A DNA stretch of 42,004 nucleotides from Lachnospiraceae bacterium (GTDB lineage Bacteria; Bacillota; Clostridia; Lachnospirales; Lachnospiraceae). Of the stretch, positions 16,542 through 26,210 are shown piece by piece. Made by a program: the position numbers and the translations under genes. Position 1 is the first letter of the stretch, and each line of letters starts with the position of its first letter. The notes under the pieces are model-generated. The model did no database searches, had not been told where the DNA came from, and worked only from the letters and a program-made list of their open reading frames with translations. The stretch spans positions 1-42,004 of the forward strand of contig JAGBKB010000005.1 in assembly GCA_017934175.1 (NCBI GenBank), in the 5' to 3' direction.

Positions 16542-18176
16542 CTACATAAGTGGAGCAAACACTTTTAATATAGCCCCAAAAAACCTATATCTTTTAGGTA
16601 TTTTAATGATTTCAGACATAGTCATTTCTTTGCTTTCACTTAAAACTTTATCAAAATCCCTCTTTATGTCCCCTAATATTTTATTATCATTATATATATA
16701 TATACCATTTTCATAGTGCATATATAGACTTCTATAATCAAGATTAGCAGTTCCCACTACAGCCCTTACATTATCTTGCAAATATATTTTTGAATGTATA
16801 AATCCAGGCATATACTCATAGATTTTTGCTCCAGCAAGAACAAGAGACCTATAATAACTTCTATTTACATAGAATACATATTTTTTATCTGGGATTCTTG
16901 GAACAATAATTCTTACATCTACTCCCCGCTTTGCCGCAGACTCAATGGTATTAACCATTGCCTCATCAATTACAAGATAAGGAGTCATTATATACATATA
17001 CTCATTTGAAGCATTAAACATATATTTATATATTTCAAGTGAAACATTTTCTGCAAGATACGGATAATCTGTATATGGTACATAGACAGCACCATCAACT
17101 TTTTCTTCAATTTTATTATCAATTAAGTACTTATCAAAATCTATAACCTTTGATGCAGAATATATTTGCCATAAGTGTAAAAACATTATAGTAAAACTAT
17201 CCACAGCCTTCCCCTTTATTCTTATACAAGAATCTTTCCAATATCCAAATCTCTCATAAAGATTAGCATATTCATCTGCTATATTTATACCACCAGTATA
17301 TGCAATTTTATTATCTATAACAAATATCTTTCTATGGTCTCTTCTATTCTGGGTACTCGCTATAAATGGTGATATTGGCTTAAAAATTTTTGCTTCAATA
17401 TTAAAACTTTTTAAGTATTCACAATATTTTTTATTAAATCTTAATATACTATTTAGTCCATCTACCAATAACTTTACTTCCACACCTTCTTTTGCTTTTT
17501 CTTTCAACACTTTAAGCATTTCCTGCCAAACTATTCCATCAAAGAGTATAAATATTTCAATGAAAATAAAATGTTTTGCCTGTTTCATCTTTTTAATTAT
17601 GTCTTCAAAAGCATCTTTCCCATTGTCGAAATAATAAGATGATACATCCTTATATATAGGGGTCTCAACATAGTCATGGAAATAATTATAAAATGAATAT
17701 TCGTGATAAACTTCTTCTTTTAAATCATTGTCATCATTCACACTTCTATCATCAAGTTTTAGTCTTTCTCTTATCTCATCACTAAATGAAAAATCATAAT
17801 ACTTTTTTGAGTTTATTACTGTATCTCTCAATTTATTTCTATACAAACTGAAAATATCCGTTAAGTTTAAAATGAAATAGAGCAATACTCCAAATATAGG
17901 CATTGATATAAACACTAACATCCAAATTATTTTAAACGAATCTTTTAATTTTTTAGAATTAACTATGTATATAATTTCAAAAATGCTTAAAATAATTATT
18001 AAAAATTGCAACTCCTTTTTATAGATAAAGTCCGAGAAAAATAAAATTAAAAATATCTCTACAAGGAAAAACAGTACTATAAAAAACATAGGAGAAAAAA
18101 GGATTCTCAAAATTGAAACTTTTTTCCTATAACTTGAATACTCGCTATTTTTATTTAATACATATGTTTCGCTCAT
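16542..18176 (-). CDS. cls: cardiolipin synthase (phospholipase D family)
   Basis: The 544-residue protein has three N-terminal hydrophobic segments (about 24-48, 57-73, 83-105) and two HKD motifs: HRKIFVID (H281, K283, D288) and HSKIYLQD (H461, K463, D468). This is the layout of bacterial cardiolipin synthases, which join two phosphatidylglycerol molecules at the membrane. It starts 6 bases after prmA with an AAAGGTG site overlapping the prmA stop. It is the last gene of the long envelope run; the ygeX promoter begins right behind it, and I see no strong terminator between. Confidence 0.92.
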   Translation of the reverse strand: MSETYVLNKNSEYSSYRKKVSILRILFSPMFFIVLFFLVEIFLILFFSDFIYKKELQFLIIILSIFEIIYIVNSKKLKDSFKIIWMLVFISMPIFGVLLYFILNLTDIFSLYRNKLRDTVINSKKYYDFSFSDEIRERLKLDDRSVNDDNDLKEEVYHEYSFYNYFHDYVETPIYKDVSSYYFDNGKDAFEDIIKKMKQAKHFIFIEIFILFDGIVWQEMLKVLKEKAKEGVEVKLLVDGLNSILRFNKKYCEYLKSFNIEAKIFKPISPFIASTQNRRDHRKIFVIDNKIAYTGGINIADEYANLYERFGYWKDSCIRIKGKAVDSFTIMFLHLWQIYSASKVIDFDKYLIDNKIEEKVDGAVYVPYTDYPYLAENVSLEIYKYMFNASNEYMYIMTPYLVIDEAMVNTIESAAKRGVDVRIIVPRIPDKKYVFYVNRSYYRSLVLAGAKIYEYMPGFIHSKIYLQDNVRAVVGTANLDYRSLYMHYENGIYIYNDNKILGDIKRDFDKVLSESKEMTMSEIIKIPKRYRFFGAILKVFAPLM

Positions 18177-18182
18177 ACACCT

Positions 18183-19259
18183 TTATGTACTACATACTAA
18201 CGACACCCAGTCGCCATCTGCATTAGATACTATATTCTTAATTTTAGAATTATTTTGCAATGCCCTTCTTACTTCATCCTCTTTTTCTTTTATTATGCCA
18301 CTTAAAATTATTTTACCACCATCATTTAAATATGACACTATATCCGCTTTATCAATAAGTGATATGATAACCGGTGCTAAAATATTTGCCACAACAATAT
18401 CATACTTTTCTTTTTTCAAATAGTTTTGTAGCCATTCATCAGTAATTATATTGCCAAATCCATATATGAAGTTTGCCAAATTACTGTTATTATCTTCACA
18501 ACTTATTTTTTTATAATTCTCTATTTTATTTAATTTTAGATTTTCAAGCAAATTAAACTCGCAATTATCATCTATGTCAATAGCATATACTTTATTTACG
18601 CCCAGTTTATAAGCAATTAAACTGAGTATTCCAGAACCAGCCCCTATATCAAGAAAGTTTTTTACTTTGCCATTTTTTATAATTTCTTCAAGTGCCACTG
18701 TGCAAAGTTTTGTGGTTTCATGTTGACCAGTACCAAACGCATTGCCAGGTTCTATAAAAATATTTATTTCATTATCATTTACTTTCTTTTCCCACGATGG
18801 AAAAATATTTATATTATTGATTTTTACGCTTTTAAAGTTTTCTTTCCACTTATTTAAAAAGTCTTTATCATCCAATACCTTTTCTTCAAATACCAAACTT
18901 CCCATATTCATGAAGTTTTTATATTCTTCTAAATCATTTTTTATATCACTTAATATTTTATCAAACTCTAATTCAGTAAATATGTTATCATTTGACATCA
19001 TATAACTACTATCTACTAAATTGTTGTCATCATAATTTTTATTAATTTTGTCTCCTATAGACACATAAAAACTTACTTTTGATTTACCATCATCAACATT
19101 AAATTTTGGTATATCTACATACATTTTTTTCAATTCTTCACTTGTTAGATTTTGGTTATCTTCTATTTCCGCTCCAACTATTCCATTGTCAAATAAAACT
19201 GAAGCGACTATGTCAGCCGCTTCAACCAAAGTATTTATTGTTATTTTCTTCCATTTCAT
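18183..19259 (-). CDS. prmA: ribosomal protein L11 methyltransferase
   Basis: The 358-residue protein has the PrmA signature block FIEPGNAFGTGQHETTKLC (168-186) and the SAM-binding LDIGAGSGILSL (203-214), with VANILAPVI further on. The N-terminal substrate-recognition domain is about 40-50 residues longer than usual because of an acidic insert (about 60-115). It trimethylates lysines of ribosomal protein L11. The 5' end overlaps the preceding gene by 4 bases. Confidence 0.92.
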   Translation of the reverse strand: MKWKKITINTLVEAADIVASVLFDNGIVGAEIEDNQNLTSEELKKMYVDIPKFNVDDGKSKVSFYVSIGDKINKNYDDNNLVDSSYMMSNDNIFTELEFDKILSDIKNDLEEYKNFMNMGSLVFEEKVLDDKDFLNKWKENFKSVKINNINIFPSWEKKVNDNEINIFIEPGNAFGTGQHETTKLCTVALEEIIKNGKVKNFLDIGAGSGILSLIAYKLGVNKVYAIDIDDNCEFNLLENLKLNKIENYKKISCEDNNSNLANFIYGFGNIITDEWLQNYLKKEKYDIVVANILAPVIISLIDKADIVSYLNDGGKIILSGIIKEKEDEVRRALQNNSKIKNIVSNADGDWVSLVCST

Positions 19260-19756
19260 CTGATTATATTTCCAATAACGCCATATGATATAATAGACAT
19301 AATTACAAATGCTAATAAGATTCCTAAAAATATACCTATGCTTGATTTTTTTATGTCCATATTAAAAACTGATGCCACAAGTGCTCCTGTCCAAGCACCT
19401 GTGCCTGGGAGTGGCACTCCTACAAATAATATAAGACCAAGTAACCCGTATTTATCTATTTTAGATTTATTTTTAATTGCTCTTTTCTTAAAAAATAATA
19501 CTAACTTTTTTGTAAGCTCCCACTTTTCCATCATATCAAATATTTTATTTAAAAACATAAGTATAAATGGTATTGGTAAAATATTTCCTACTATACAGAT
19601 TGCTGCCGCTTTTAGATAAGGTATTTTAAGAAGAGCAGCCGCTATAAGCCCACCTCTAAGTTCCAAGATTGGCATTAAAGATATTATAAATACAATCATC
19701 TCTTTAGAAAGAGATTTACTAAATACATTTACAATTTGTAATACTAACTTATCCAC
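19256..19756 (-). CDS. small multidrug export-type membrane protein (COG2426)
   Basis: The 166-residue protein has four to five hydrophobic segments and the family's ELRGGLIAAALL near residue 32 and VPLPGTGAWTGALVAS near residue 114. These match the Sm_multidrug_ex (PF06695) family. Despite the name, transport has hardly been tested. It overlaps alaS by 8 bases and prmA by 4, so it is co-translated with both. Confidence 0.8.
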   Translation of the reverse strand: MDKLVLQIVNVFSKSLSKEMIVFIISLMPILELRGGLIAAALLKIPYLKAAAICIVGNILPIPFILMFLNKIFDMMEKWELTKKLVLFFKKRAIKNKSKIDKYGLLGLILFVGVPLPGTGAWTGALVASVFNMDIKKSSIGIFLGILLAFVIMSIISYGVIGNIIR

Positions 19757-22364
19757 TTATCAATTCTTTCGCTATTTTTATAGCATCACTAATTTTATTA
19801 GCATCTTTACCTTTTCCTTGGGCAAATCTATCTTTTCCACCACCATTACCACCAAGAACATTTGCACATTGTTTTAATATATTACCTGCATGTAATCCCT
19901 TACTAATTGCAGCATCTGATAAAGATACTACTATATCTACAGCACCATTATTCTTTGAAAATGCTATTACAACAGAATCATTAATTTTATCTTTTATACT
20001 ATCAACTATATCTTTTAACTCACCTATGTCCTTGCCATCAAAACTATCTATAACTACATTAAGACCATTTATGGCATCAGCCTTTATATCATTTGTCTCA
20101 GTTAGTGACATTTGCTTTTTTAATGAATCTATCTGTGATTTTAATTCTTTTATATCTTTAAGCAAACTATTTACTTTATCAAATGATTCTTCGTTCTTTA
20201 CTTTTAACAATGAAGAAATATTAGAAAGTGTATTTGTCTCATCACTATAATATTTAAGAAGAGTATCAGAAGTAATAGCCTCTATTCTTCTTATGCCTGC
20301 TGCAACTCCTGTTTCAGAAATTATTCTAAAACATTTTATTTCTGATGTATTGTCAATATGCGTGCCACCACAAAGTTCAAATGAAAAGTCTGATACTTTA
20401 ACTGTTCTAACCACATCACCATACTTTTCACCAAATAATGCCATAGCGCCTTCTTTTTTTGCCTCATCTATAGGCATTTCTCTCTTCACTACACTTATAG
20501 ATTCATTAATCTTTTCATTGACCAATCTTTCTACTTCTTTAATCTCTTCATCTGTAAGTGGCTTAAAATGTGTAAAGTCAAATCTTAATCTATTGTATTC
20601 TACGAGAGAGCCCGCTTGTTCAACGTGTTTTCCAAGTACAGTTCTTAAAGCAGCCTGTAATAAATGAGTTGAAGTATGATTAATTGCGGTAAGATGCCTA
20701 TTTTTACTATCTACTTCAAGTTTTACTACATTGTTATTAGAAAAACTGCCAGTAATAACTTTTCCTATATGTCCTATTTTTGTATTTTGTATTTTTACAG
20801 TATCATACACTTCAAAAGTAGCACCTTCAAATGTTATTGTTCCTATATCTCCTGCTTGTCCACCCATCATAGGATAGAAATTAGTTTCATCTGTAATTAT
20901 GACACCTTCATCATTTTCATTTATTGTATCTACAATTTTATTATTTGATACTATAGATAATATTTTTCCATTTCCTACTAAACTATCATAGCCAACAAAC
21001 TTTGATGACATATCTTTTGGCAATTCATCAAATACTGTAATGTCTTTACCCATGTAATTTGATTCTTTTCTTGCTTCTCTTGCCTTTATTTTTTGTTGTT
21101 TCATCAAAACATCAAATCTATTTTCATCAACTTTTATATTTTTCTCTTCAAGTATCTCTTTAGTAAGGTCAAGTGGGAAACCATAAGTATCATATAATTT
21201 AAATGCATCATCACCAGATAAAATACTATTCTTTACATTCTTAAGCATATCATTTAAAATCTCAAGTCCTTGGTCAATAGTTTGATTAAACTTATCTTCT
21301 TCTGCTTTTAAAACATTTAAAATCATATCTTGCTTTTCAAACAATTCAGTGTAATGACTTTTATTAAGTTTGATTACAACTTTAGCAAGGTCTGTCAAAA
21401 AGGCTTTTTTTACTCCAAGTATTCTTCCATGCCTTACTGCTCTTCTAAGAAGTCGTCTTAAAACATAGCCTCTACCCTCATTTGATGGTAGTATTCCATC
21501 TGAAATCATAAAAGTACAACTCTTGATGTGGTCTGCTATAATTCTAAGTGACACATCTGCTTTTTCATCATCTTTATATATATGATGTGTTATAAGACTT
21601 ATGTTATCCATAAGTTCTTTATTAGTATCAACTTCAAATATTGACTCCACATCTTGACACACAACTGCAAGTCTCTCAAGTCCCATACCAGTATCTATAT
21701 TTTTTTGTTCAAGTTCAGTATAATTCCCTTTCCCATCATTATCAAATTGTGTAAATACATTATTCCAAACTTCCATATATCTATCACAATCACAGCCTAC
21801 TGTACAAGTTGGTTTTCCACATCCATATTTTTCCCCTCTGTCATAGTAAATCTCACTACAAGGACCACAAGGACCAGAACCATGTTCCCAGAAATTATCT
21901 TCCTTGCCAAACTTAAATATTCTCTCGCTTGGGATACCAATCATATCATGCCATAAATCATAAGCCTCATCATCATCCACATAAACAGATGGATAAAGTC
22001 TATTTGGGTCAAGCCCAAGCGTGACAGTTAAAAACTCCCAACTCCAAGTGATGGCTTCTTTTTTAAAGTAATCACCAAATGAAAAATTACCAAGCATCTC
22101 AAAAAAAGTGCCATGTCTTGCAGTATGACCAATATTATCAATATCTCCAGTTCTTATACACTTTTGACAAGTTGTAACTCTTTTACAAGGTGGTGTTTCT
22201 ATACCTTTAAAATAAGGTTTAAGTGGTGCCATCCCTGAATTAATAATTAATAAACTATTATCATTTTGTGGAACAAGAGAAAAACTTTTAAGTCTTAAAT
22301 GTCCTTTAGACTCAAAAAAAGACAAAAATAATTCTCTCAATTCATTTACTGAATACTTTTTCAT
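19749..22364 (-). CDS. alaS: alanyl-tRNA synthetase
   Basis: The 871-residue protein has the full AlaS length. Class II motifs are visible in the N-terminal half (FEMLGNFSFGDYFK, GMGLERLA, EGRGYVLRRLLRRAVRHG). The editing domain carries NHTSTHLL with both metal histidines and CGGTH. The C-Ala domain ends with NVLGGNGGGKDRFAQGKG. It charges tRNA-Ala in the cytoplasm. An AGGAG site overlaps the stop of the 44-residue gene just upstream. Confidence 0.97.
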   Translation of the reverse strand: MKKYSVNELRELFLSFFESKGHLRLKSFSLVPQNDNSLLIINSGMAPLKPYFKGIETPPCKRVTTCQKCIRTGDIDNIGHTARHGTFFEMLGNFSFGDYFKKEAITWSWEFLTVTLGLDPNRLYPSVYVDDDEAYDLWHDMIGIPSERIFKFGKEDNFWEHGSGPCGPCSEIYYDRGEKYGCGKPTCTVGCDCDRYMEVWNNVFTQFDNDGKGNYTELEQKNIDTGMGLERLAVVCQDVESIFEVDTNKELMDNISLITHHIYKDDEKADVSLRIIADHIKSCTFMISDGILPSNEGRGYVLRRLLRRAVRHGRILGVKKAFLTDLAKVVIKLNKSHYTELFEKQDMILNVLKAEEDKFNQTIDQGLEILNDMLKNVKNSILSGDDAFKLYDTYGFPLDLTKEILEEKNIKVDENRFDVLMKQQKIKAREARKESNYMGKDITVFDELPKDMSSKFVGYDSLVGNGKILSIVSNNKIVDTINENDEGVIITDETNFYPMMGGQAGDIGTITFEGATFEVYDTVKIQNTKIGHIGKVITGSFSNNNVVKLEVDSKNRHLTAINHTSTHLLQAALRTVLGKHVEQAGSLVEYNRLRFDFTHFKPLTDEEIKEVERLVNEKINESISVVKREMPIDEAKKEGAMALFGEKYGDVVRTVKVSDFSFELCGGTHIDNTSEIKCFRIISETGVAAGIRRIEAITSDTLLKYYSDETNTLSNISSLLKVKNEESFDKVNSLLKDIKELKSQIDSLKKQMSLTETNDIKADAINGLNVVIDSFDGKDIGELKDIVDSIKDKINDSVVIAFSKNNGAVDIVVSLSDAAISKGLHAGNILKQCANVLGGNGGGKDRFAQGKGKDANKISDAIKIAKELISG

Positions 22365-22377
22365 TGTAAACTAACTC

Positions 22378-22512
22378 CTAACTATTGTTTCCATCTTTAA
22401 TTTTTTTATTTTTAGCCATATAAATGCCAAGTTTAACAGCAAGTACTATGACTGCAATAAAAAATATTACCTTTACAATTTGTACTAAAAATTCTCCAAA
22501 TACTTTATCCAT
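22378..22512 (-). CDS. 44-residue single-pass membrane protein
   Basis: A short frame from the ATG at 22512 to TAG at 22378-22380 encodes 44 residues: MDKVFGEFLVQ, a hydrophobic segment (about 12-31, with VIFFIAVIVLAV), and a basic tail (AKNKKIKDGNNS). AAGGAGGG lies 4-5 bases before the ATG, and the gene fills the gap between the 175-residue protein (9 bases) and alaS (13 bases), so it is very likely real. Topology is probably N-out, C-in by the positive-inside rule. I do not recognise a family. Confidence 0.75.
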   Translation of the reverse strand: MDKVFGEFLVQIVKVIFFIAVIVLAVKLGIYMAKNKKIKDGNNS

Positions 22513-22521
22513 ATTCCCTCC

Positions 22522-23049
22522 TTATTGTAAAAACCCTTTATAGGTTTCTAATATGTCTCTACATTTTTTTTGTTTTTCTTCATACATATATTTATTCTTA
22601 TAATAGTCCAATTCTACACTTGACTCTATATTCTTTTCCAAATCACTAATTGCAAAATCTATATTTTTTTGGAATTCTTCTAAATCAAGTTGTAATCTCA
22701 AAAAGTCTTCATCATCCAATTTATCAGTTAATATTCTTGTTATCTCATTAATTTTATTTGAATAAATATTTTCTGCTATTGCATAATACTTTGTTTTTCT
22801 TAATCTATCTATATCAGAGTTTAATTGTTCTTTTAATATATCATCAATACTATTTAAGTCTTTATATAGGAAATCATAATTTATATCATCTATGTCATTA
22901 TTATTAATTTTTTCAGACAATTCATTTTTATACAAATCGTCGCTAAATAATATATCATTTTTTATATAATTTTGATTTATAAATGTAAGTAATAATAATA
23001 TCGCTATAATAATAACTAATATAAAAATTTTTTTAAATACATTTTTCAT
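22522..23049 (-). CDS. membrane-anchored helical protein of unknown function
   Basis: The 175-residue protein has one N-terminal transmembrane segment (about 8-24, FILVIIIAILLLLTF) and a long acidic, helical extracytoplasmic part with many D, E, N and L residues. The C-terminal half may form a coiled coil (LQLDLEEFQKNIDFAISDLEK). It ends in ELDYYKNKYMYEEKQKKCRDIL. No catalytic motif is visible. The start overlaps the stop of the NlpC/P60 gene by one base, so the two are translationally coupled and may be partners in the wall. Confidence 0.6.
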   Translation of the reverse strand: MKNVFKKIFILVIIIAILLLLTFINQNYIKNDILFSDDLYKNELSEKINNNDIDDINYDFLYKDLNSIDDILKEQLNSDIDRLRKTKYYAIAENIYSNKINEITRILTDKLDDEDFLRLQLDLEEFQKNIDFAISDLEKNIESSVELDYYKNKYMYEEKQKKCRDILETYKGFLQ

Positions 23050-24809
23050 TATGAGTTTAATATTCTTCTATAATAAGGATAATATGCATCAAAAGTGCCT
23101 ATGCTTACGTTATTTACACCACCATTTTCATGTATGACTGTCATTCTGCCATCTGGTGCCCATTCATAAAACATCATAACATGCGAATCTATTCCTGGTC
23201 TCACGATTATATCACCTGGCAATAAATCACTTCTTAATATCTTAGTTCCTTCACCTGCCAGTTTATTTGTCCCTTCAGACTTTATAATATACTTATTAAA
23301 TGCTGTTCCATAAACCCAATTCACCCATCCAGAGCAGTCTAAACCCTTTAAGCACCTTCCTTTATAATCAGCAGGTATCTTTGTTCCAAAATTATTACCT
23401 TCATATCCAAATCTGTGAGTTTTACCACCATAATAGTATGGTATCTTACCTATTGACCTAAGAGCAGTCTCTATAACTTTTACTCTATTTGGTGATAAGT
23501 TTTTATCAAGTCTACTCAAATAATAATTAATTTCTTCTTGAGTCAATGGCTCAATAAACTCTATATATGATACACCTAATCCATATTCTTTTTCCCAATC
23601 TTTATAGGATAAAATTCTTGCTTCATTTTTTTTAAATGCATCCCATCCATGCCAATTCATTGTATAATTGTAGCCCCTATTTCCGTATGCATTGTCTATA
23701 CTAAACAAACTGTTTGTCGCATCTAATGTTAATATCTTTACAAAAAGATTTAAATCTATATGTCCCGGACAATAATTTAACTCATCATCATTATTATTGC
23801 CTTTATAAATATTATCAACATATGAAGAATAATCTCCACCTATCAAAGTATAGTCACTATCATCCATTCTTTTTAGCGTTCCTGCCTTATGTGGTATGTC
23901 TTTAGGTAAAACTTTTTGCATTTTTGTATTACTTTTAATTTTGTCTAAAGTTATTTCATATGATACATCGCTACCTGTTGCAACATTTGGGTCATCATAA
24001 TGCATACAGCCAGAACAATAATACACTTCACTCACACTTGCTATACATGAATATGAATGGTCAAATAAATTATAACAGTATTTCAAAAATGTATTTACAT
24101 CATAAGGATTTCTGTAGTAAGTATAAATAGATGCCATACTCATAATGTCCTGTATATTGTTATCTGTATCTATTGGATTACCATCACCATCCTCATAATA
24201 TATATTTACATTTTGAAAATTAGGAATAAACCAAGTATGTCTTTTGCCTACTACATGGCTTGGGTCTTCTGGATTATATTTTCCTATTATGCTAAACCCA
24301 TTATACTGATACTGCCTAACAATATTCACAGGTTTCATTCCAACCATATTATATAGAGACTGGCGTAAGGCCTCATATCGTCTCTGCATTTTTTCATATA
24401 TTTGAAATGCAGATGTTTTTACTTCTTCAGTTTCCTCTTCTTCTTCAGATTCAGTTTCTTCTATAATGCTATCTATAGTAACTGGCACTGGAGAATTATC
24501 CTTATAAAAATTTATTTCTTCATCATCTTTAACTACATCATATATTTTTGCTATATTAAGATTTGTTGGGCTTAAAATGTCATTTGCGAGTGATGCTTTT
24601 TCCATTTCACCATATGCATTTTTTAGTGCCTCTTCTTTATTAGAAACTACTTTAAAAGGTTTTTTGGATACTGTTCTAAATGTTTCTAATTCATTTGCAT
24701 TTTTAACTATTCTATCAATCAAAAATGCAAATACAAGTATAGATATTAAAATCAACAATCTATATATCAATGTTTCTTTATTAAATACTTTTATTTTTTT
24801 CTCATTCAT
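23049..24809 (-). CDS. NlpC/P60 family cell wall hydrolase
   Basis: The 586-residue protein has an N-terminal transmembrane anchor (about 12-31), an acidic low-complexity linker (near 117-130, EETESEEEEETEEVK), a large middle region of unknown fold with four cysteines, and a C-terminal NlpC/P60 domain. There the catalytic cysteine is C492 in GLDCSGW, the histidine H543 in SHVMMF and the third residue lies in VIHENGG (560). Such enzymes cut peptide stems in peptidoglycan. It overlaps rluD by 4 bases (ATGA) and the next gene by one. The middle region has no motif I can name. Confidence 0.88.
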   Translation of the reverse strand: MNEKKIKVFNKETLIYRLLILISILVFAFLIDRIVKNANELETFRTVSKKPFKVVSNKEEALKNAYGEMEKASLANDILSPTNLNIAKIYDVVKDDEEINFYKDNSPVPVTIDSIIEETESEEEEETEEVKTSAFQIYEKMQRRYEALRQSLYNMVGMKPVNIVRQYQYNGFSIIGKYNPEDPSHVVGKRHTWFIPNFQNVNIYYEDGDGNPIDTDNNIQDIMSMASIYTYYRNPYDVNTFLKYCYNLFDHSYSCIASVSEVYYCSGCMHYDDPNVATGSDVSYEITLDKIKSNTKMQKVLPKDIPHKAGTLKRMDDSDYTLIGGDYSSYVDNIYKGNNNDDELNYCPGHIDLNLFVKILTLDATNSLFSIDNAYGNRGYNYTMNWHGWDAFKKNEARILSYKDWEKEYGLGVSYIEFIEPLTQEEINYYLSRLDKNLSPNRVKVIETALRSIGKIPYYYGGKTHRFGYEGNNFGTKIPADYKGRCLKGLDCSGWVNWVYGTAFNKYIIKSEGTNKLAGEGTKILRSDLLPGDIIVRPGIDSHVMMFYEWAPDGRMTVIHENGGVNNVSIGTFDAYYPYYRRILNS

Positions 24810-25720
24810 ATATTACTTTTTATTTTATCTATTACTTCTTCAAAATATTTAGGTAATTTAGATTCAAAAACCATTCTCTCATTTGTCCTTGGATGATTTA
24901 ATTCAAGATAATATGCATGAAGAATTTGTCCATTTAGATCTTTGAATCTTTTATCAACTTTTCCATAGACAAGGTCACCAAGTAATGGATGTCCTAAATC
25001 TTTCATATGAACACGGATTTGATGTGTTCTACCAGTTTTTAAATTACATTCAACAAGTGTATAACTATTAAATCTTTCTAACACTTTATATTCTGTAATT
25101 GCATTCTTACCATTTACATCTATTGCCATTCTAAGTCTATTTCTTTTATCTCTACCTATAGGTTTATCAATTATTCCCTCATCTTTTGCTATGTTACCTC
25201 TAACAATCGCCTTATATTTTCTCACATTGGTGTGTTCTGAAAATTGTTCTGCAATATTCTTATGAGAAAAATCATTTTTGCAAATACATAATATTCCAGA
25301 TGTATCTTTATCTATTCTATGAACTATACCAGGTCTTATCACACCATTTATTGATGATAAATTATCTTTACAATGATACAGTATAGCATTAACTAAAGTA
25401 TTATCACTATGCCCATTAGATGGGTGCACTACCATCCCTCTAACTTTATCTATTATAAGTATGTCTTCATCTTCATATATAATATTTAACGGCAGATTTT
25501 CAGGGCTTAAGTCCAATTTCTCTACTTCTTTTTCAGTAATATCTATGCTATCATTTGCCTTTGTCTTATATGAAGACTTTTTAACTAAAACTCCATTAAC
25601 TTTTACATAGCCTTCCTTAATAAGTAAATCTATATATGTTCTACTAAAAGATGAGTTATCTTTTATATATACATCTAATCTTTTACCAGTATCTTTTTCA
25701 CTATTTACAGTTAAAATCAT
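24806..25720 (-). CDS. RluA-family 23S rRNA pseudouridine synthase (RluD-like)
   Basis: The 304-residue protein has an N-terminal S4 RNA-binding domain (about 14-60, KRLDVYIKD) and a pseudouridine synthase domain with the catalytic aspartate D137 in HRIDKDTSG. GRTHQIRVHM and GHPLLGDLVYG complete the family pattern. Position right after lspA is the usual one for RluD/YlyB in Firmicutes. I start at the ATG at 25720, 4 bases after the lspA stop; the longer frame uses TTG inside lspA. No strong ribosome binding site is visible. Confidence 0.93.
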   Translation of the reverse strand: MILTVNSEKDTGKRLDVYIKDNSSFSRTYIDLLIKEGYVKVNGVLVKKSSYKTKANDSIDITEKEVEKLDLSPENLPLNIIYEDEDILIIDKVRGMVVHPSNGHSDNTLVNAILYHCKDNLSSINGVIRPGIVHRIDKDTSGILCICKNDFSHKNIAEQFSEHTNVRKYKAIVRGNIAKDEGIIDKPIGRDKRNRLRMAIDVNGKNAITEYKVLERFNSYTLVECNLKTGRTHQIRVHMKDLGHPLLGDLVYGKVDKRFKDLNGQILHAYYLELNHPRTNERMVFESKLPKYFEEVIDKIKSNI

Positions 25721-25724
25721 AAAA

Positions 25725-26204
25725 CTATTTTTTTTCTCTATCAAATATAAATAAATATATTACCATAAATATACAGGCTATAGTTATATAAATATCCGCC
25801 AAATTAAACACCGGGAAATCTATAGGCTTAAAATATATAAAATCTACTACATATTTATTTTTTAGTCTATCTATAAAATTACCTATAGCACCCGAAAAAA
25901 TAAGTATCAAAAACACAAAGTAAAAAATATTATTTTTAAAATCATCTATCTTATACAACAATACACAAATAGCAACTAACACAACAATAGTTAAAGCATA
26001 AAAAAGAAGTTGCTTATTTTGCAATATTCCAAATGCCGCTCCACGATTCTCCACATAAGTTAATTCTAATACATTGTCTATTATCACAAATGGTTTATTA
26101 TGTTGTAAGTATTTGGTTGCAAAATATTTTGTCAGTTGGTCAAGTGCTATTAAAAAAATACTCGATACAACAAATATAAAATATTTTAATATACTTTTAT
26201 TCAT
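25725..26204 (-). CDS. lspA: lipoprotein signal peptidase II
   Basis: The 159-residue protein has four transmembrane helices and the LspA motifs VENRGAAFG (51-59), GNFIDRL, VVDFI (D121) and NLADI (D137); the two aspartates form the active site. It cleaves prolipoproteins after lipidation, such as the DacA-like, VanX-like and 137-residue lipoproteins of this window. It starts 6 bases after sepF. Confidence 0.95.
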   Translation of the reverse strand: MNKSILKYFIFVVSSIFLIALDQLTKYFATKYLQHNKPFVIIDNVLELTYVENRGAAFGILQNKQLLFYALTIVVLVAICVLLYKIDDFKNNIFYFVFLILIFSGAIGNFIDRLKNKYVVDFIYFKPIDFPVFNLADIYITIACIFMVIYLFIFDREKK

Positions 26205-26210
26205 TACTTA

